The translations under genes and the position numbers were made by a program. Of a stretch of 64,000 nt of DNA, positions 34,826 to 43,640 are shown one piece after another (the first letter of the stretch is position 1; each line of letters begins with the position of its first letter). The stretch is from positions 1 to 64,000 of the forward strand of contig JAUICP010000001.1 in the NCBI GenBank assembly GCA_030427805.1, given 5' to 3'. The notes below the pieces were generated by a model that ran no database searches, was not told where the DNA came from, and saw only the letters and a list, made by a program, of their open reading frames with translations. The stretch comes from Bdellovibrionia bacterium (GTDB lineage Bacteria > Bdellovibrionota > Bdellovibrionia > Bdellovibrionales > JAGQZY01).

Positions 34826-36067
34826 ATGGCCAAGTTAGATGAATTATTCAGAAAAATGGTTGCAGAAGGTGCCTCGGATTTACATTTTACAACCGGCGCA
34901 GCTCCTTGTTTGAGAACCGATGGAGCGATTAAACCCATCGAAGGAATGGGCGTACTTACATCGGAAGTCGCTCAAGGACTTATCTTTGAAATCCTTCAAG
35001 AACGACATCGAAAGCAGTTCATCGAAAATTGGGAATTAGATACGGTTTATGAGGTTGAAAACTGCGGTCGATTTCGGGTCAATGTCTTTATGCAAAGAAA
35101 AGGAATCGGAGCTGTCTTTAGACATATTCCTACAGAAATTTTATCGGCCGAACAATTGGGACTCCCCCCTGCTTTGATGGATATGATTTCAGTCCCGAAG
35201 GGTTTGGTCTTAGTGACTGGTCCGACGGGCTCGGGTAAGTCGACAACTCTGGCTGCCCTCGTCGATTGGTTGAATCGCAATGAAAAGCACCATATTTTGA
35301 CTATTGAAGATCCCATCGAATTTACCCATGAAAATAAAATGTCGCTCGTTAACCAACGGGAAGTGGGCGGACATACGAAGTCATTTGCTAAAGCCTTGAA
35401 GGCTGCTCTTCGTGAAGATCCTGATATTATTCTAGTTGGTGAGATGCGAGATATCGAAACCATTTCACTTGCAATCACAGCTGCAGAAACGGGTCACCTT
35501 GTTTTTGGAACACTTCATACTATGAGTGCTGCAAAGACTGTTGATCGTGTTATTGATGTTTTTCCAGAAGATCGCCAAGCGCAAGTTCGTGTCATGCTCT
35601 CTGAGAGTTTACGTGGAGTTGTCGCCCAAGCCCTTTTACCGAAAGCTGGTGGAAAAGGACGAGTTGCTGCCATGGAAATCCTGATCAATTCAAAAGCAGT
35701 AGCCAACCTTATTCGTGAAGGTAAGACCTTCCAAATCCCATCAACTATGCAAACGAGTAAAAACGTTGGGATGCAGACCTTTTCTGATCATATTGATCGA
35801 CTTATTCAAGAAAAGAAAATTGACGTAGCTACTGGTTATGGATTTCTCGGTAAACCCGTTCCTCAAGCCGGTAGCGGAGGTGGACAAAGTATTGGATCTG
35901 CAGGAGCGAACCCCGGTACCGCCAGTGGCGGTGGTCAGCAAAATCCCGCAGCTGCGGCTGGGAACCAAAGACCTCCAGGTGGACCACGGCCACAAAGTGG
36001 ACCTGCTGCCAACCCACAACAAAAACAGGGCGGCATGCTCAAGAACCCATTTAAGAAAACCAGCTAA
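34826..36067 (+). CDS. pilT: Type IV pilus retraction ATPase PilT
   Basis: A 413-residue cytoplasmic hexameric ATPase that powers pilus retraction and twitching. Motifs: Walker A TGPTGSGKSTT, Asp box ILTIEDPIEFTH, Walker B ILVGEMRD, His box GHLVFGTLHT. The ATG at 34826 begins MAKLDELFRKMVAEGASDLHF, the family start; the TTG-initiated extension to 34739 is rejected. The last 60 residues are a Gly/Pro/Gln/Asn-rich tail not found in standard PilT, probably disordered. No other pilus gene is in the window. Confidence 0.95.
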   Translation: MAKLDELFRKMVAEGASDLHFTTGAAPCLRTDGAIKPIEGMGVLTSEVAQGLIFEILQERHRKQFIENWELDTVYEVENCGRFRVNVFMQRKGIGAVFRHIPTEILSAEQLGLPPALMDMISVPKGLVLVTGPTGSGKSTTLAALVDWLNRNEKHHILTIEDPIEFTHENKMSLVNQREVGGHTKSFAKALKAALREDPDIILVGEMRDIETISLAITAAETGHLVFGTLHTMSAAKTVDRVIDVFPEDRQAQVRVMLSESLRGVVAQALLPKAGGKGRVAAMEILINSKAVANLIREGKTFQIPSTMQTSKNVGMQTFSDHIDRLIQEKKIDVATGYGFLGKPVPQAGSGGGQSIGSAGANPGTASGGGQQNPAAAAGNQRPPGGPRPQSGPAANPQQKQGGMLKNPFKKTS

Positions 36068-36069
36068 TT

Positions 36070-37677
36070 CTACTTCATGAATTCTGAGGCTCTGGTGAAA
36101 AGAGCCTTTGCCGCTTCAAAGCGATCATGTGTTGCTTCGTCAAACTTTTCACCGAGGCCTTCAAGACCAAGTCGACCCAGGGACTTCGAAAAGGGACTCA
36201 TACTCGAGGGATCAACACTGAACATGAGCTTCAATCGACGATTCCTAGATTCTTTTCCCTCGGGAAGATCCAATCCCATGAATGCAGCAATAACCAAAGC
36301 GGGATCAGCGGTAATGTAATGAGATGCGGGCACTAACTCTAAAGAGAATTTTTGCATCTTTTCAGGTGCCGATGTAAATTCTTCGACAAGGTAATCGTGA
36401 AGTGCAAGCATGATAAAAAATGGAGCCAGTGCATGGTCTTCATCTCCGGCAACGAGCCTGACGCCAACACCCTCGTCGATTAATTCTCTAACAAAACCAA
36501 ATCCATTGAAATCCCTCACCCCATAAAGACTCAGCTTTGCGTGCAGAATAGCGGTGTCTTTATCAACTTCAGGGCGCCTAAATTTATCAATGATTTTTGC
36601 CAAAAGCTCATCCATATAGCCGCCCTCTACTTTTCCATTAACGTAACGAAAGAAGTAGCTAGAGGTAAAAGAAATCGCCGGAGAGTTGGCTACTCTTTTA
36701 GAAAAGTTTGCGAAAATCGTACTGGGTAAAGATTGCCGTGCTAAGAATAAAGGGAGTTCAGAAGATACATAATTTTCTGATGATTCGCTGGATTCGAATC
36801 CAAAAGCCCGTCTCCAAAAACGAAAGGGCAAGGTGTAGAGAGAAAGCTGATAGTCTGAAATTTCTTTGAGTTTTTTAAAGTAGTCATTAATTGTGCTTTG
36901 ATACTCCAATATAATATCTAGTGCGCCCCCCATTCGGTCGACAAAATCTTGCTCGTAAACATCACTTAAATAAACTAGGTATGGGGTGAGTAGTATGACA
37001 GGTTGAGCGAAACGACTGTGCTTTAACCATCGTTTGGCAATCTTGGCAGTATAAAGCGTGTCTATAGCGCCTTGGCTGTGTCCGCCGATTAAAACTCTCT
37101 TCCACTCTTCTTCGCCAATACCGAAACTTGAGTAAAGCGACAAAAATAAAAATTCGGACTGATATTTTTCATTGTACATGCGCACATATTCACTCTCCGA
37201 CATTTCTATGCCTTGCTCAGAAAAAGTTTCTAAGCTTTTAACTAAGCTTCGCCCACGACCCGGCAAATCCGGAAGGATCACTCTATAACCTTCTTCTAAC
37301 CAGGATTTGACCTGTGGGTCCGAGAAAAAAAGAGTTGAGTTAAATGTATCTGAATTGTGTGTAAATCCGTGATTTGCAACGACAACAGGGGCGTCCTCGT
37401 ATTCTTCTGGAGTTCCTGTAAAATACTCCGCAAGAAAAAGTTCACCAATATTAATGTCCGAATTAAAGATTTCAAATTCATAGCCTAATTTGTCTTCTAA
37501 TTCGACCCTCTGTTCGATCGAAAAACTGTCTATCAATTGTCTATGGTTAACAAATTTGGTCTTTTTTTGCAGCGTAAAGGATTGGCTACATGTAAGCGCA
37601 AATACTGAATCAGGCCCTAAGAAGAACGAGACGGCTATAAGAGCACATAATGAAAAAGATTTGATTTTTAGGTCCAT
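36070..37677 (-). CDS. Secreted alpha/beta hydrolase
   Basis: A 535-residue exported protein. The ATG at 37677 has GGAG five bases upstream and gives a signal peptide (ending near FALT). The alpha/beta hydrolase fold shows the oxyanion strand ANHGFTHNSD (about 103-112), the PDLPGRGRS loop and the nucleophile elbow IGGHSQGAID. A His near SHYITADP may complete the triad, and GDEDHALAP may carry the acid. Length exceeds that of a simple hydrolase, with a large insertion of about 150 residues after the nucleophile. Esterase or lipase action is likely, substrate unknown. Confidence 0.82.
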   Translation of the reverse strand: MDLKIKSFSLCALIAVSFFLGPDSVFALTCSQSFTLQKKTKFVNHRQLIDSFSIEQRVELEDKLGYEFEIFNSDINIGELFLAEYFTGTPEEYEDAPVVVANHGFTHNSDTFNSTLFFSDPQVKSWLEEGYRVILPDLPGRGRSLVKSLETFSEQGIEMSESEYVRMYNEKYQSEFLFLSLYSSFGIGEEEWKRVLIGGHSQGAIDTLYTAKIAKRWLKHSRFAQPVILLTPYLVYLSDVYEQDFVDRMGGALDIILEYQSTINDYFKKLKEISDYQLSLYTLPFRFWRRAFGFESSESSENYVSSELPLFLARQSLPSTIFANFSKRVANSPAISFTSSYFFRYVNGKVEGGYMDELLAKIIDKFRRPEVDKDTAILHAKLSLYGVRDFNGFGFVRELIDEGVGVRLVAGDEDHALAPFFIMLALHDYLVEEFTSAPEKMQKFSLELVPASHYITADPALVIAAFMGLDLPEGKESRNRRLKLMFSVDPSSMSPFSKSLGRLGLEGLGEKFDEATHDRFEAAKALFTRASEFMK

Positions 37678-37756
37678 GATTACTCCATTCATGGGCCTAT
37701 ACCTAAGCGACAATGGTGCCAGTTTATCTATAACTTCATTAGGATTTTGTTAGGAA

Positions 37757-38173
37757 CTAAAATTGATAGGAAAAACCTAAACGAGTTTTATTGATTTGTT
37801 CGTTGGTTCTCGCCATTACGAATTCACTCTCAGGTACGAGAAGTGATCCGACGGGTTGACCTGTTCCATAGAACTCTCGAGGATTCGATGCCGCTTGATA
37901 GGTCATTAATATCGTTCCACCAATAATTCCCACACCAAAACCAATTGCAATATTAGAAAGATGATCTTGAGGACGACCATAAAAGCTCAAGGTACTTAAT
38001 CCTAAAATCGCTCCACCAAGGCCTGCAAAAATAATAGTCGCAAGCTGTTTTCTTGGACCACCGGCTGTTGTTTCCGCCCCAGTATCATAGGGAGAAACCT
38101 GAGCCTGAACGTGTACCGAAGAAAGACTCAAACTAAATGCGATTACGGTAACTAGTATTAATCGAAAGACCAT
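37757..38173 (-). CDS. Small glycine-rich membrane protein
   Basis: A 138-residue protein with a signal peptide (residues 5-24, AQAQ cut) and two hydrophobic, glycine-rich segments at about 45-65 and 73-92. The C-terminus ends in Phe (LGFSYQF), as in outer-membrane proteins, but there are too few strands to be a barrel. Its start overlaps the end of acyP by 16 bases. Function unknown. Confidence 0.68.
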   Translation of the reverse strand: MVFRLILVTVIAFSLSLSSVHVQAQVSPYDTGAETTAGGPRKQLATIIFAGLGGAILGLSTLSFYGRPQDHLSNIAIGFGVGIIGGTILMTYQAASNPREFYGTGQPVGSLLVPESEFVMARTNEQINKTRLGFSYQF

Positions 38174-38463
38174 GGTTCATCTCCATCTGGCGCGACCGTC
38201 ATTTGCACGGGTAAGTTGATGTTTGCATGAATTATTTTTGATTCAATCCCCTTAACCTGTCCGCTATCGGGGCCTCGCTCGATATACACTTCTAGGGAGT
38301 CTACGTTCTCTTCTTGACCTGACGCGACAATCTCCACTCTTCCGTCCGTGAGATTCCGAACGCGCCCACCTACAGAGTTTTCACGACCTCTTTTTTCAAT
38401 GAATCGGCGATATCCGACTCCTTGAACGAGTCCCGAGACAAGATAATGTTTAATCATAGGCAT
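38158..38463 (-). CDS. acyP: Acylphosphatase
   Basis: A 101-residue enzyme hydrolysing acyl phosphates such as acetyl phosphate or 1,3-bisphosphoglycerate. The signature VSGLVQGVGYRRFIEKRG with the catalytic Arg (in YRRF) is at about 9-26 and GRVRNLTDGRVEIVASG with the catalytic Asn at about 33-49. Length is slightly above the usual 90. A second ATG two codons later could also be used. Confidence 0.93.
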   Translation of the reverse strand: MPMIKHYLVSGLVQGVGYRRFIEKRGRENSVGGRVRNLTDGRVEIVASGQEENVDSLEVYIERGPDSGQVKGIESKIIHANINLPVQMTVAPDGDEPWSFD

Positions 38464-38512
38464 AATCCAGGGTGGAGAAGTTTCAATTCAGTATAGTCAG
38501 AGAATGATATTT

Positions 38513-38571
38513 TTGACAAATAACTAGCGAAATGCTCGATTATCAGCACCTCCTTGCGATCACCTGATAAT
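38513..38571 (+). promoter_or_regulatory. Promoter and operator-like repeat of the nucleoside operon
   Basis: TTGACA (38513-38518) and GATTAT (38538-38543), spacer 19 bp. ATTATCAG (38539-38546) and CTGATAAT (38564-38571) form a perfect 8-bp inverted repeat with a 17-bp gap covering the -10 box and the likely transcription start, the place a repressor would bind. About 60 bp remain to the start codon. Confidence 0.45.
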
Positions 38572-38633
38572 ATTTAAAATTATTTTTTATCTATAGCCAA
38601 AAAAACGATAAAGCCCTATGATTTGGATGACTT

Positions 38634-39962
38634 ATGGAATTTCTCCCCGCTGAATTAATAAAGAAAAAAAGACGAGGCTACTCTCACAGCCAAGCCGAAC
38701 TCAAATTTCTCATAGATAACTATGTCAGTGGAGAAATCCCCGACTACCAAATGTCCGCCTGGCTGATGGCTAGTTTTCTCAACGGACTCTCCCTAGAAGA
38801 AACTGCGAATTTGACAGATATTATGAAGCATTCAGGTCGAGTCATCGAGTTTAACAATCTAAAACACAAGGCCATCGATAAACACAGTACCGGTGGAGTC
38901 GGAGATAAACTAAGCCTCATACTTGGCCCTATTGCGGCGGCTTGTGGTGTTCCCGTTCCAATGATTGCCGGCAGAGGATTGGGCCATACTGGAGGAACCC
39001 TTGATAAGTTAGAGGCCATCCCCGGTTTTTCTATTGATATTAGTATCGATGATTTTGTAGATCGAATCGGTCAATCAAATATTGCGATTATTGGGCAAAC
39101 CGATGAAATTTGCCCCGCTGATAAAAAGATTTATGCGCTCAGAGATGTGACAGCCACGGTTGAATCTCTGCCTTTAATCTGTGCCAGTATAATGTCAAAG
39201 AAACTGGCCGAAGGAATTTCTGGCCTCGTTCTCGATGTAAAGTGGGGAAGTGGCGCTTTTATGAAAACCGTAGAAGATGCCGAAGCACTTGCCAATTTAC
39301 TCTGTGACACGGGTGTTGAAAATAATATCGATGTGACGGCATTAATCACCGACATGAATCAGCCCCTTGGACAGTACATAGGTAACGCACTTGAAATCGT
39401 CGAAACCAATGCCATTCTAAAAAATGAAAGTGATGATTTTGTAAATCTCGATCGAGTTCAAGATTCAAGACAACTCAGCCTTCACCTTGCGGCGAATATG
39501 GTACTCCTTTCGGGGCTCGCCAATGATTTCGATTCGGCTCTTTCTCAGTGTGAAAAAGCCCTAGAAGATGGAAGTGCCTGGAAAAAGTGGCAAGAGCTGA
39601 TTCAAAAACAAGGTGGAGATCTCGAAAAACTTCCACACGCACCCCAGTGCTACGTTATACTCTCTCCTAAAAAGGGATATCTCGAATCTTTCAATACCGA
39701 AAAAATTGGCCTTTCGAGTATTAATTTAGGAGCTGGTCGCCTCAAGACAACCGACGAAATTGATATGGTGGCAGGAATAAAGTGCCATAAAAAAATTGGT
39801 GATTTTGTCGAAAAAGAAGAACCTATTTTCACAATCTACTCGAGCGACATTAGTCGTTTTGAAAATACCGAGAAAATGCTCTTAGACTGCTTCAACCTTT
39901 CTGAAGAGAAGGTAAAGCCAAACGAGCTCATAGTTAAAACAATTAGAAAACAACGGAAATAA
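38634..39962 (+). CDS. pdp: Pyrimidine-nucleoside/thymidine phosphorylase
   Basis: A 442-residue enzyme splitting thymidine or uridine with phosphate to the free base and (deoxy)ribose 1-phosphate. Family signature: IDKHSTGGVGDKLSLILGP, AGRGLGHTGGTLDKLE (the phosphate and substrate site) and SLPLICASIMSKKLAEG. The C-terminal domain (about 340-430) is present. Length matches both the pdp and deoA types, so specificity for uridine cannot be decided. It is followed after 2 bp by punA. Confidence 0.93.
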   Translation: MEFLPAELIKKKRRGYSHSQAELKFLIDNYVSGEIPDYQMSAWLMASFLNGLSLEETANLTDIMKHSGRVIEFNNLKHKAIDKHSTGGVGDKLSLILGPIAAACGVPVPMIAGRGLGHTGGTLDKLEAIPGFSIDISIDDFVDRIGQSNIAIIGQTDEICPADKKIYALRDVTATVESLPLICASIMSKKLAEGISGLVLDVKWGSGAFMKTVEDAEALANLLCDTGVENNIDVTALITDMNQPLGQYIGNALEIVETNAILKNESDDFVNLDRVQDSRQLSLHLAANMVLLSGLANDFDSALSQCEKALEDGSAWKKWQELIQKQGGDLEKLPHAPQCYVILSPKKGYLESFNTEKIGLSSINLGAGRLKTTDEIDMVAGIKCHKKIGDFVEKEEPIFTIYSSDISRFENTEKMLLDCFNLSEEKVKPNELIVKTIRKQRK

Positions 39963-39964
39963 GT

Positions 39965-40780
39965 ATGGTGCAGGAAAAGCTCAAAGAAACAGTTGAATTT
40001 ATTAGAACCCGCTCACAGTTAAAACCACGCATGGGAATTGTTCTGGGGTCTGGATTGGGAGCTTTTGTTGAACGGGTTGAGGTTGAAACTACGATTCCCT
40101 ATGACGAAATTCCCAACTTTAATTCACCGACGGTCGAAGGTCACCAAGGTCGCCTTATTCTTGGCAAGGTTGGTGGAATTGATCTCGCTATACTTCAAGG
40201 GCGAATTCATTACTACGAAGGACATTCCATGGCCGACGTCGTATTTCCGGTTCGAACACTCGCTCTATTAGGAACAGAAATTATAATGCTCACCAATTCA
40301 GCTGGGGGCCTCGATCCTAACATGAAGCCTGGTGACTTTATGATCCTTGAAGATCATATAAACCTAATGGGCGATAATCCTCTTAAGGGTCCAAATATTA
40401 AAAATCTTGGACCTCGATTTCCCGACATGACAGAGGCCTATGAAAAGTCACTCTCAGAAAAAATGTCGCAAATTCTATCACAAAACAATGTTCGCTATTG
40501 GAAAGGCACTTACTGCGGAGTCAGTGGCCCTACCTATGAAACTCCCGCCGAAGTTCGTTTTTTACAAACCATTGGTGGAAAGGCCGTCGGCATGAGTACA
40601 GTTCCCGAGGCGATCGCAGCCAATCACATGGGACAAAGAGTTTGTGCTATGAGCTGCATCACTAATATGGCTGCAGGTCTTTCTGCAAGCAAGCTCACTC
40701 ACGATGAAGTCACTGAAAAAGCCAAAGAGGTCGAAGCTCGGTTTTGTGACTTTTTAGAAGAGTTTGTTCAACAGGTTTAG
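39965..40780 (+). CDS. punA: Purine-nucleoside phosphorylase
   Basis: A 271-residue trimeric-type (NP-II) purine nucleoside phosphorylase. Phosphate and base-binding parts are seen: GIVLGSGLGAF (about 24-34), VEGHQGRLILG, GRIHYYEGH, TNSAGGLDP, and GPTYETPAEVRFLQTIGGKAVGMSTVPEAIAA. It releases free purine plus ribose 1-phosphate. With the pyrimidine phosphorylase it forms a two-gene unit for breakdown of nucleosides, useful when feeding on nucleic acids. Confidence 0.95.
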   Translation: MVQEKLKETVEFIRTRSQLKPRMGIVLGSGLGAFVERVEVETTIPYDEIPNFNSPTVEGHQGRLILGKVGGIDLAILQGRIHYYEGHSMADVVFPVRTLALLGTEIIMLTNSAGGLDPNMKPGDFMILEDHINLMGDNPLKGPNIKNLGPRFPDMTEAYEKSLSEKMSQILSQNNVRYWKGTYCGVSGPTYETPAEVRFLQTIGGKAVGMSTVPEAIAANHMGQRVCAMSCITNMAAGLSASKLTHDEVTEKAKEVEARFCDFLEEFVQQV

Positions 40781-40814
40781 GGTAAATTTCACCGTGTGTT
40801 TGATCTGAGAGAAA

Positions 40815-41270
40815 CTAGTTTGGGCTCGACTTAAAAAACAAAACAGCAGCACTGGCGAGGGCAAGACCAGCAGCTAATAGCTGCCAGTAGTTAGTGTTAA
40901 TCCCTTCAACAAAACGATCCCACAAAAAACTTCCTAGAATTTGCGCTGCAATCAGAATTATAAAAACATTAAGAGCACCAATTTTAGTAATCGAGTAGGG
41001 AACACCGATGACATAAACCAGTCCGGCTAATCCAGGAAGCACATACCACCACTTAAAACTCGAAAAACTATCGCGATCACCAAGAGATTCCATTAAAGGC
41101 AGTGAGGTTTTCGCATAGTAGTAAAACGCGACTGAACCGACCAGAAATACGATCGCATTAATAAGTACCGCACCGGGAAGACCCCAGCTGTCTCCAAACT
41201 GCTTATTAATTCCGCCTTGAAGGACGGCCAACAGTCCAATAATTAAAGTAAAAAGAATTGTTCCCGCCAA
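40815..41270 (-). CDS. Small DMT-type membrane transporter (YdcZ/DUF606 family)
   Basis: A 151-residue protein of about five membrane helices, half the size of a usual drug/metabolite transporter. It begins with a hydrophobic segment holding LLAVLQGGINKQFG, the pattern of the DUF606/YdcZ group, and has a second part GALNVFIILIAAQILGSFLWDRF in the same style. It starts at TTG with AGGA eight bases upstream, within the stop region of the gene before it. Substrate unknown. Confidence 0.82.
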   Translation of the reverse strand: MAGTILFTLIIGLLAVLQGGINKQFGDSWGLPGAVLINAIVFLVGSVAFYYYAKTSLPLMESLGDRDSFSSFKWWYVLPGLAGLVYVIGVPYSITKIGALNVFIILIAAQILGSFLWDRFVEGINTNYWQLLAAGLALASAAVLFFKSSPN

Positions 41271-41279
41271 AATTTGTTC

Positions 41280-41705
41280 CTAAAGTCCTTTAGCACAAGT
41301 TACAGACTTAAGAGTAGTGAGCTTTATTCCCTTAAACAAGGTATTACTTAAATCTTCTTGATAAAAAAAGTAAGCACCATGGGAGTTCGTGTAGCCTTCA
41401 GAATCATTTCCAGCCGGCTTAATAGCTGCCACCTGACTCATTCCACTCTTTATAAATTCACGAACGGTTTTTTCAAAGTTCACTTCAAAAGCCACAAGCC
41501 TAGAGTAACCAAGAGAAGCGCAAACCATCGCCGGCATATTGTTAGAATTATGAGTCGAGGAAATCACCGGAAGCCCCTGATAAGTAACCGGAGAAAGAGT
41601 TATCTGCTCTTGTAAATCCATAGCCTGCTCTAGACTCATACTCCCCGCACCAAATCCAATCTCAGAGCTCAATAGTACCGCAAATATTAGAGTTAAAAAT
41701 TTCAT
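41280..41705 (-). CDS. Secreted protein of unknown function
   Basis: A 141-residue protein with a signal peptide (residues 3-19, cut near FGA/GS). The mature part is about 120 residues with two cysteines (VCASLG, TCAKGL at the end) that could form a disulfide. No family recognised. It is co-transcribed with the small transporter downstream (10 bp). Confidence 0.68.
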   Translation of the reverse strand: MKFLTLIFAVLLSSEIGFGAGSMSLEQAMDLQEQITLSPVTYQGLPVISSTHNSNNMPAMVCASLGYSRLVAFEVNFEKTVREFIKSGMSQVAAIKPAGNDSEGYTNSHGAYFFYQEDLSNTLFKGIKLTTLKSVTCAKGL

Positions 41706-42052
41706 TCAAACCTCCAGTAAAGTCCATTGGCTTATAGCAAAGCTTTATTAAATCCCCATCGGAAAAGCCCAATTAGTAAAAATTTCTTGAACAGAAAGCT
41801 TTAATTTCGTCTAAAACAGGCAATGGGTCCCCAACTAGACTAGGAAAATTCTTCCACAAGAATAGAAAGTATTCTTAATACAAGACCACAAGATCCACTT
41901 ATGACACTCAACCTGTGTCCAAAACCCTTCGTCTAGAACTTCACTTCTGGTCTCTATTTGAGCCGAGTTTAGACCGATCAAACTAACCAGAAGGGTCACT
42001 AAAAGTGACAATATAACAAGGAACAGGAAGTTCCTGCCAAGGGGAGAAAGAC
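41706..42052. other. Intergenic region upstream of the subtilisin-like protease
   Basis: A 347-bp gap. The only clear structure is a 6-bp hairpin GTCACT/AGTGAC with a 3-nt loop at 41995-42009, about 45 bp before the protease start. It must hold promoters for both divergent genes. An 86-codon minus-strand frame here (41835-42095) overlaps the protease start and has no ribosome site. Confidence 0.4.
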
Positions 42053-43285
42053 ATGTTTGTCTATCGGCTAGTCCAAGCGGGACTTTTGATTCCAATGCTT
42101 GCGTTCATTGTTAATTGTTCTGGAAGCGGCGATACAACCGCCGAAGAGAAATTCCAATCGCCCAGTTCAACTTGCGGATCTTTTGCCATTAAAAATAAGT
42201 TCATCGTTCACTGGAAAAACGGTGATATGACTTTTGAATCTGCAGATGACCGCGAGAAGTTTGTAAACGAATTCATGACAGAAAATAATGAGGAAATTGC
42301 TTGGGCAGAACATGATTATAAACTCAAGCAGTTTAACCCAGTGACCAGCCCCATTGCTTCTTCAGAAGTGACCGAATTTGATTGGGGCCAACAAAAAATT
42401 CAAGTGGAAGACGTATGGGCTCGAGGAATTGATGGCTCTGGAGTTTTGGTGGCAGTTATTGATTCAGGGGTCGATATCGATCACCCACAATTAGCTAGTC
42501 AAATTTATCGCAATCCTCGAGAATTTGAAAACGGTATCGATGACGACGGAAATGGTTTAATTGACGACATTAGTGGATATGATTTCGAAAGAGATCGCCC
42601 ACAAGTCACAGACGGTACCGGCCATGGCACCCATGTTTCTGGAATTGTTGGCGCTAGTCACAACAATGGGAACATAAAAGGAATTGCATATGGAGCTAAA
42701 ATTCTTCCGCTCGATTTTATGAATTCCGAGGGTGAAGGCTCTTTATCTGATGCTGTTAGTGCTCTCAATTATGCCGCAGCTCAAGGGGCTAGAGTCATCA
42801 ACGCCAGCTGGGGAGGAGCTCCTTGCTCAGAAAGTTTGGGTGCAGCTATAAATGGACTCAATCAAAAGGGTGTACTCGTAGTCGTTGCTTCAGGAAACAA
42901 TGGACAAAACTTAGATGTGCGACCTGAATTTCCGGCGGCCTACACTTACTCCAACCAAATTACTGTTGGTGCTTCGTCGCCCAATGACTTTACGGCTGAT
43001 TTTTCTAACTATTCAGGAGCACTCGTTGATATCGTCGCCCCTGGGGTTTCGATCTATTCAACCTATACATTCCCTAGTGAGAGATACCTCGATGGAACTT
43101 CTATGGCAGCCCCTTTCGTGTCTGGTGCCGCCGCTCTTTTATTTAGTCACAGGCCTTCTGCTAGCGTACAGCAAGTTAAAGAAGCCCTGTTATTCAGTGT
43201 TGATTCAGGACCCTTCCCGGTAGCAACCCGTGGACGGTTAAATATTAAAAAAGCTATTGAATATATAGAGACTGTTGTTCAGTAG
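42053..43285 (+). CDS. Subtilisin-like serine protease lipoprotein
   Basis: A 410-residue exported S8 protease. A hydrophobic signal ends at FIVNC, so Cys22 may be lipidated, although Asn at -1 is unusual. A short propeptide-like part (about 45-100) is followed by the catalytic domain: Asp137 in AVIDSG, His191 in GHGTHVSG, oxyanion Asn283 in SGNNG and Ser350 in DGTSMAAP. The triad is complete, so it should be active. DDDGNGLIDD near 163-172 is a calcium-binding-like loop. A ribosome site GGGGAG lies eight bases upstream. It is followed by a strong terminator. Confidence 0.93.
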   Translation: MFVYRLVQAGLLIPMLAFIVNCSGSGDTTAEEKFQSPSSTCGSFAIKNKFIVHWKNGDMTFESADDREKFVNEFMTENNEEIAWAEHDYKLKQFNPVTSPIASSEVTEFDWGQQKIQVEDVWARGIDGSGVLVAVIDSGVDIDHPQLASQIYRNPREFENGIDDDGNGLIDDISGYDFERDRPQVTDGTGHGTHVSGIVGASHNNGNIKGIAYGAKILPLDFMNSEGEGSLSDAVSALNYAAAQGARVINASWGGAPCSESLGAAINGLNQKGVLVVVASGNNGQNLDVRPEFPAAYTYSNQITVGASSPNDFTADFSNYSGALVDIVAPGVSIYSTYTFPSERYLDGTSMAAPFVSGAAALLFSHRPSASVQQVKEALLFSVDSGPFPVATRGRLNIKKAIEYIETVVQ

Positions 43286-43293
43286 TATATCTT

Positions 43294-43330
43294 AGAGGCC
43301 TCAGTTTCCCCTATTGAGGCCTCTGTTTTT
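43294..43330 (+). terminator. Intrinsic terminator after the protease
   Basis: AGAGGCCTCA, 11-nt loop, TGAGGCCTCT, then GTTTTTTC. The 10-bp perfect stem starts 8 bp after the stop codon. Confidence 0.88.
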
Positions 43331-43640
43331 TCAATCACGAATCAAATACCAATTGTCTTAGATTGATACAGTTACAACTCAATACTCTACCTCATTTAAC
43401 AGAATCCCCCTAATTAACGGTACTTAAATGTGTATATAAAACTAACAGCCGGACAATCCCTGCTTTTCAAATCGAAATGAATGGCACTTGAACTGGGCAC
43501 GAATTTGCTTCCTTCTAAAGTTGGGTTAAAAGTTATTAAGAAGCGAGAGATACAAAGATCAATATCCAGGACGATTCTGTTTTCTAGCTGTCTCCAATAA
43601 TTCTTTTTGAGGGCTATTCATTGGAATAGGAGTGGAGACT
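43331..43640. other. Intergenic region before the six-cysteine family
   Basis: AT-rich, no open frame with a ribosome site. It must carry the promoter of the gene at 43641, but no box pair stands out. Confidence 0.35.

Noticed and set aside
34726-34938. 71-codon N-terminal extension of RNase G
   Set aside because: The RNase G family begins at the MRSELIVSV segment; the extension has unrelated composition and overlaps the promoter region of pilT.
36786-36800. GGATTCGAATCC resembling a tRNA T-loop
   Set aside because: It lies inside the hydrolase gene and no acceptor or anticodon stem can be formed around it.
41835-42095. Minus-strand 86-codon frame with a hydrophobic stretch
   Set aside because: It overlaps the start of the protease on the other strand, has no ribosome site and no in-frame ATG near the hydrophobic part.
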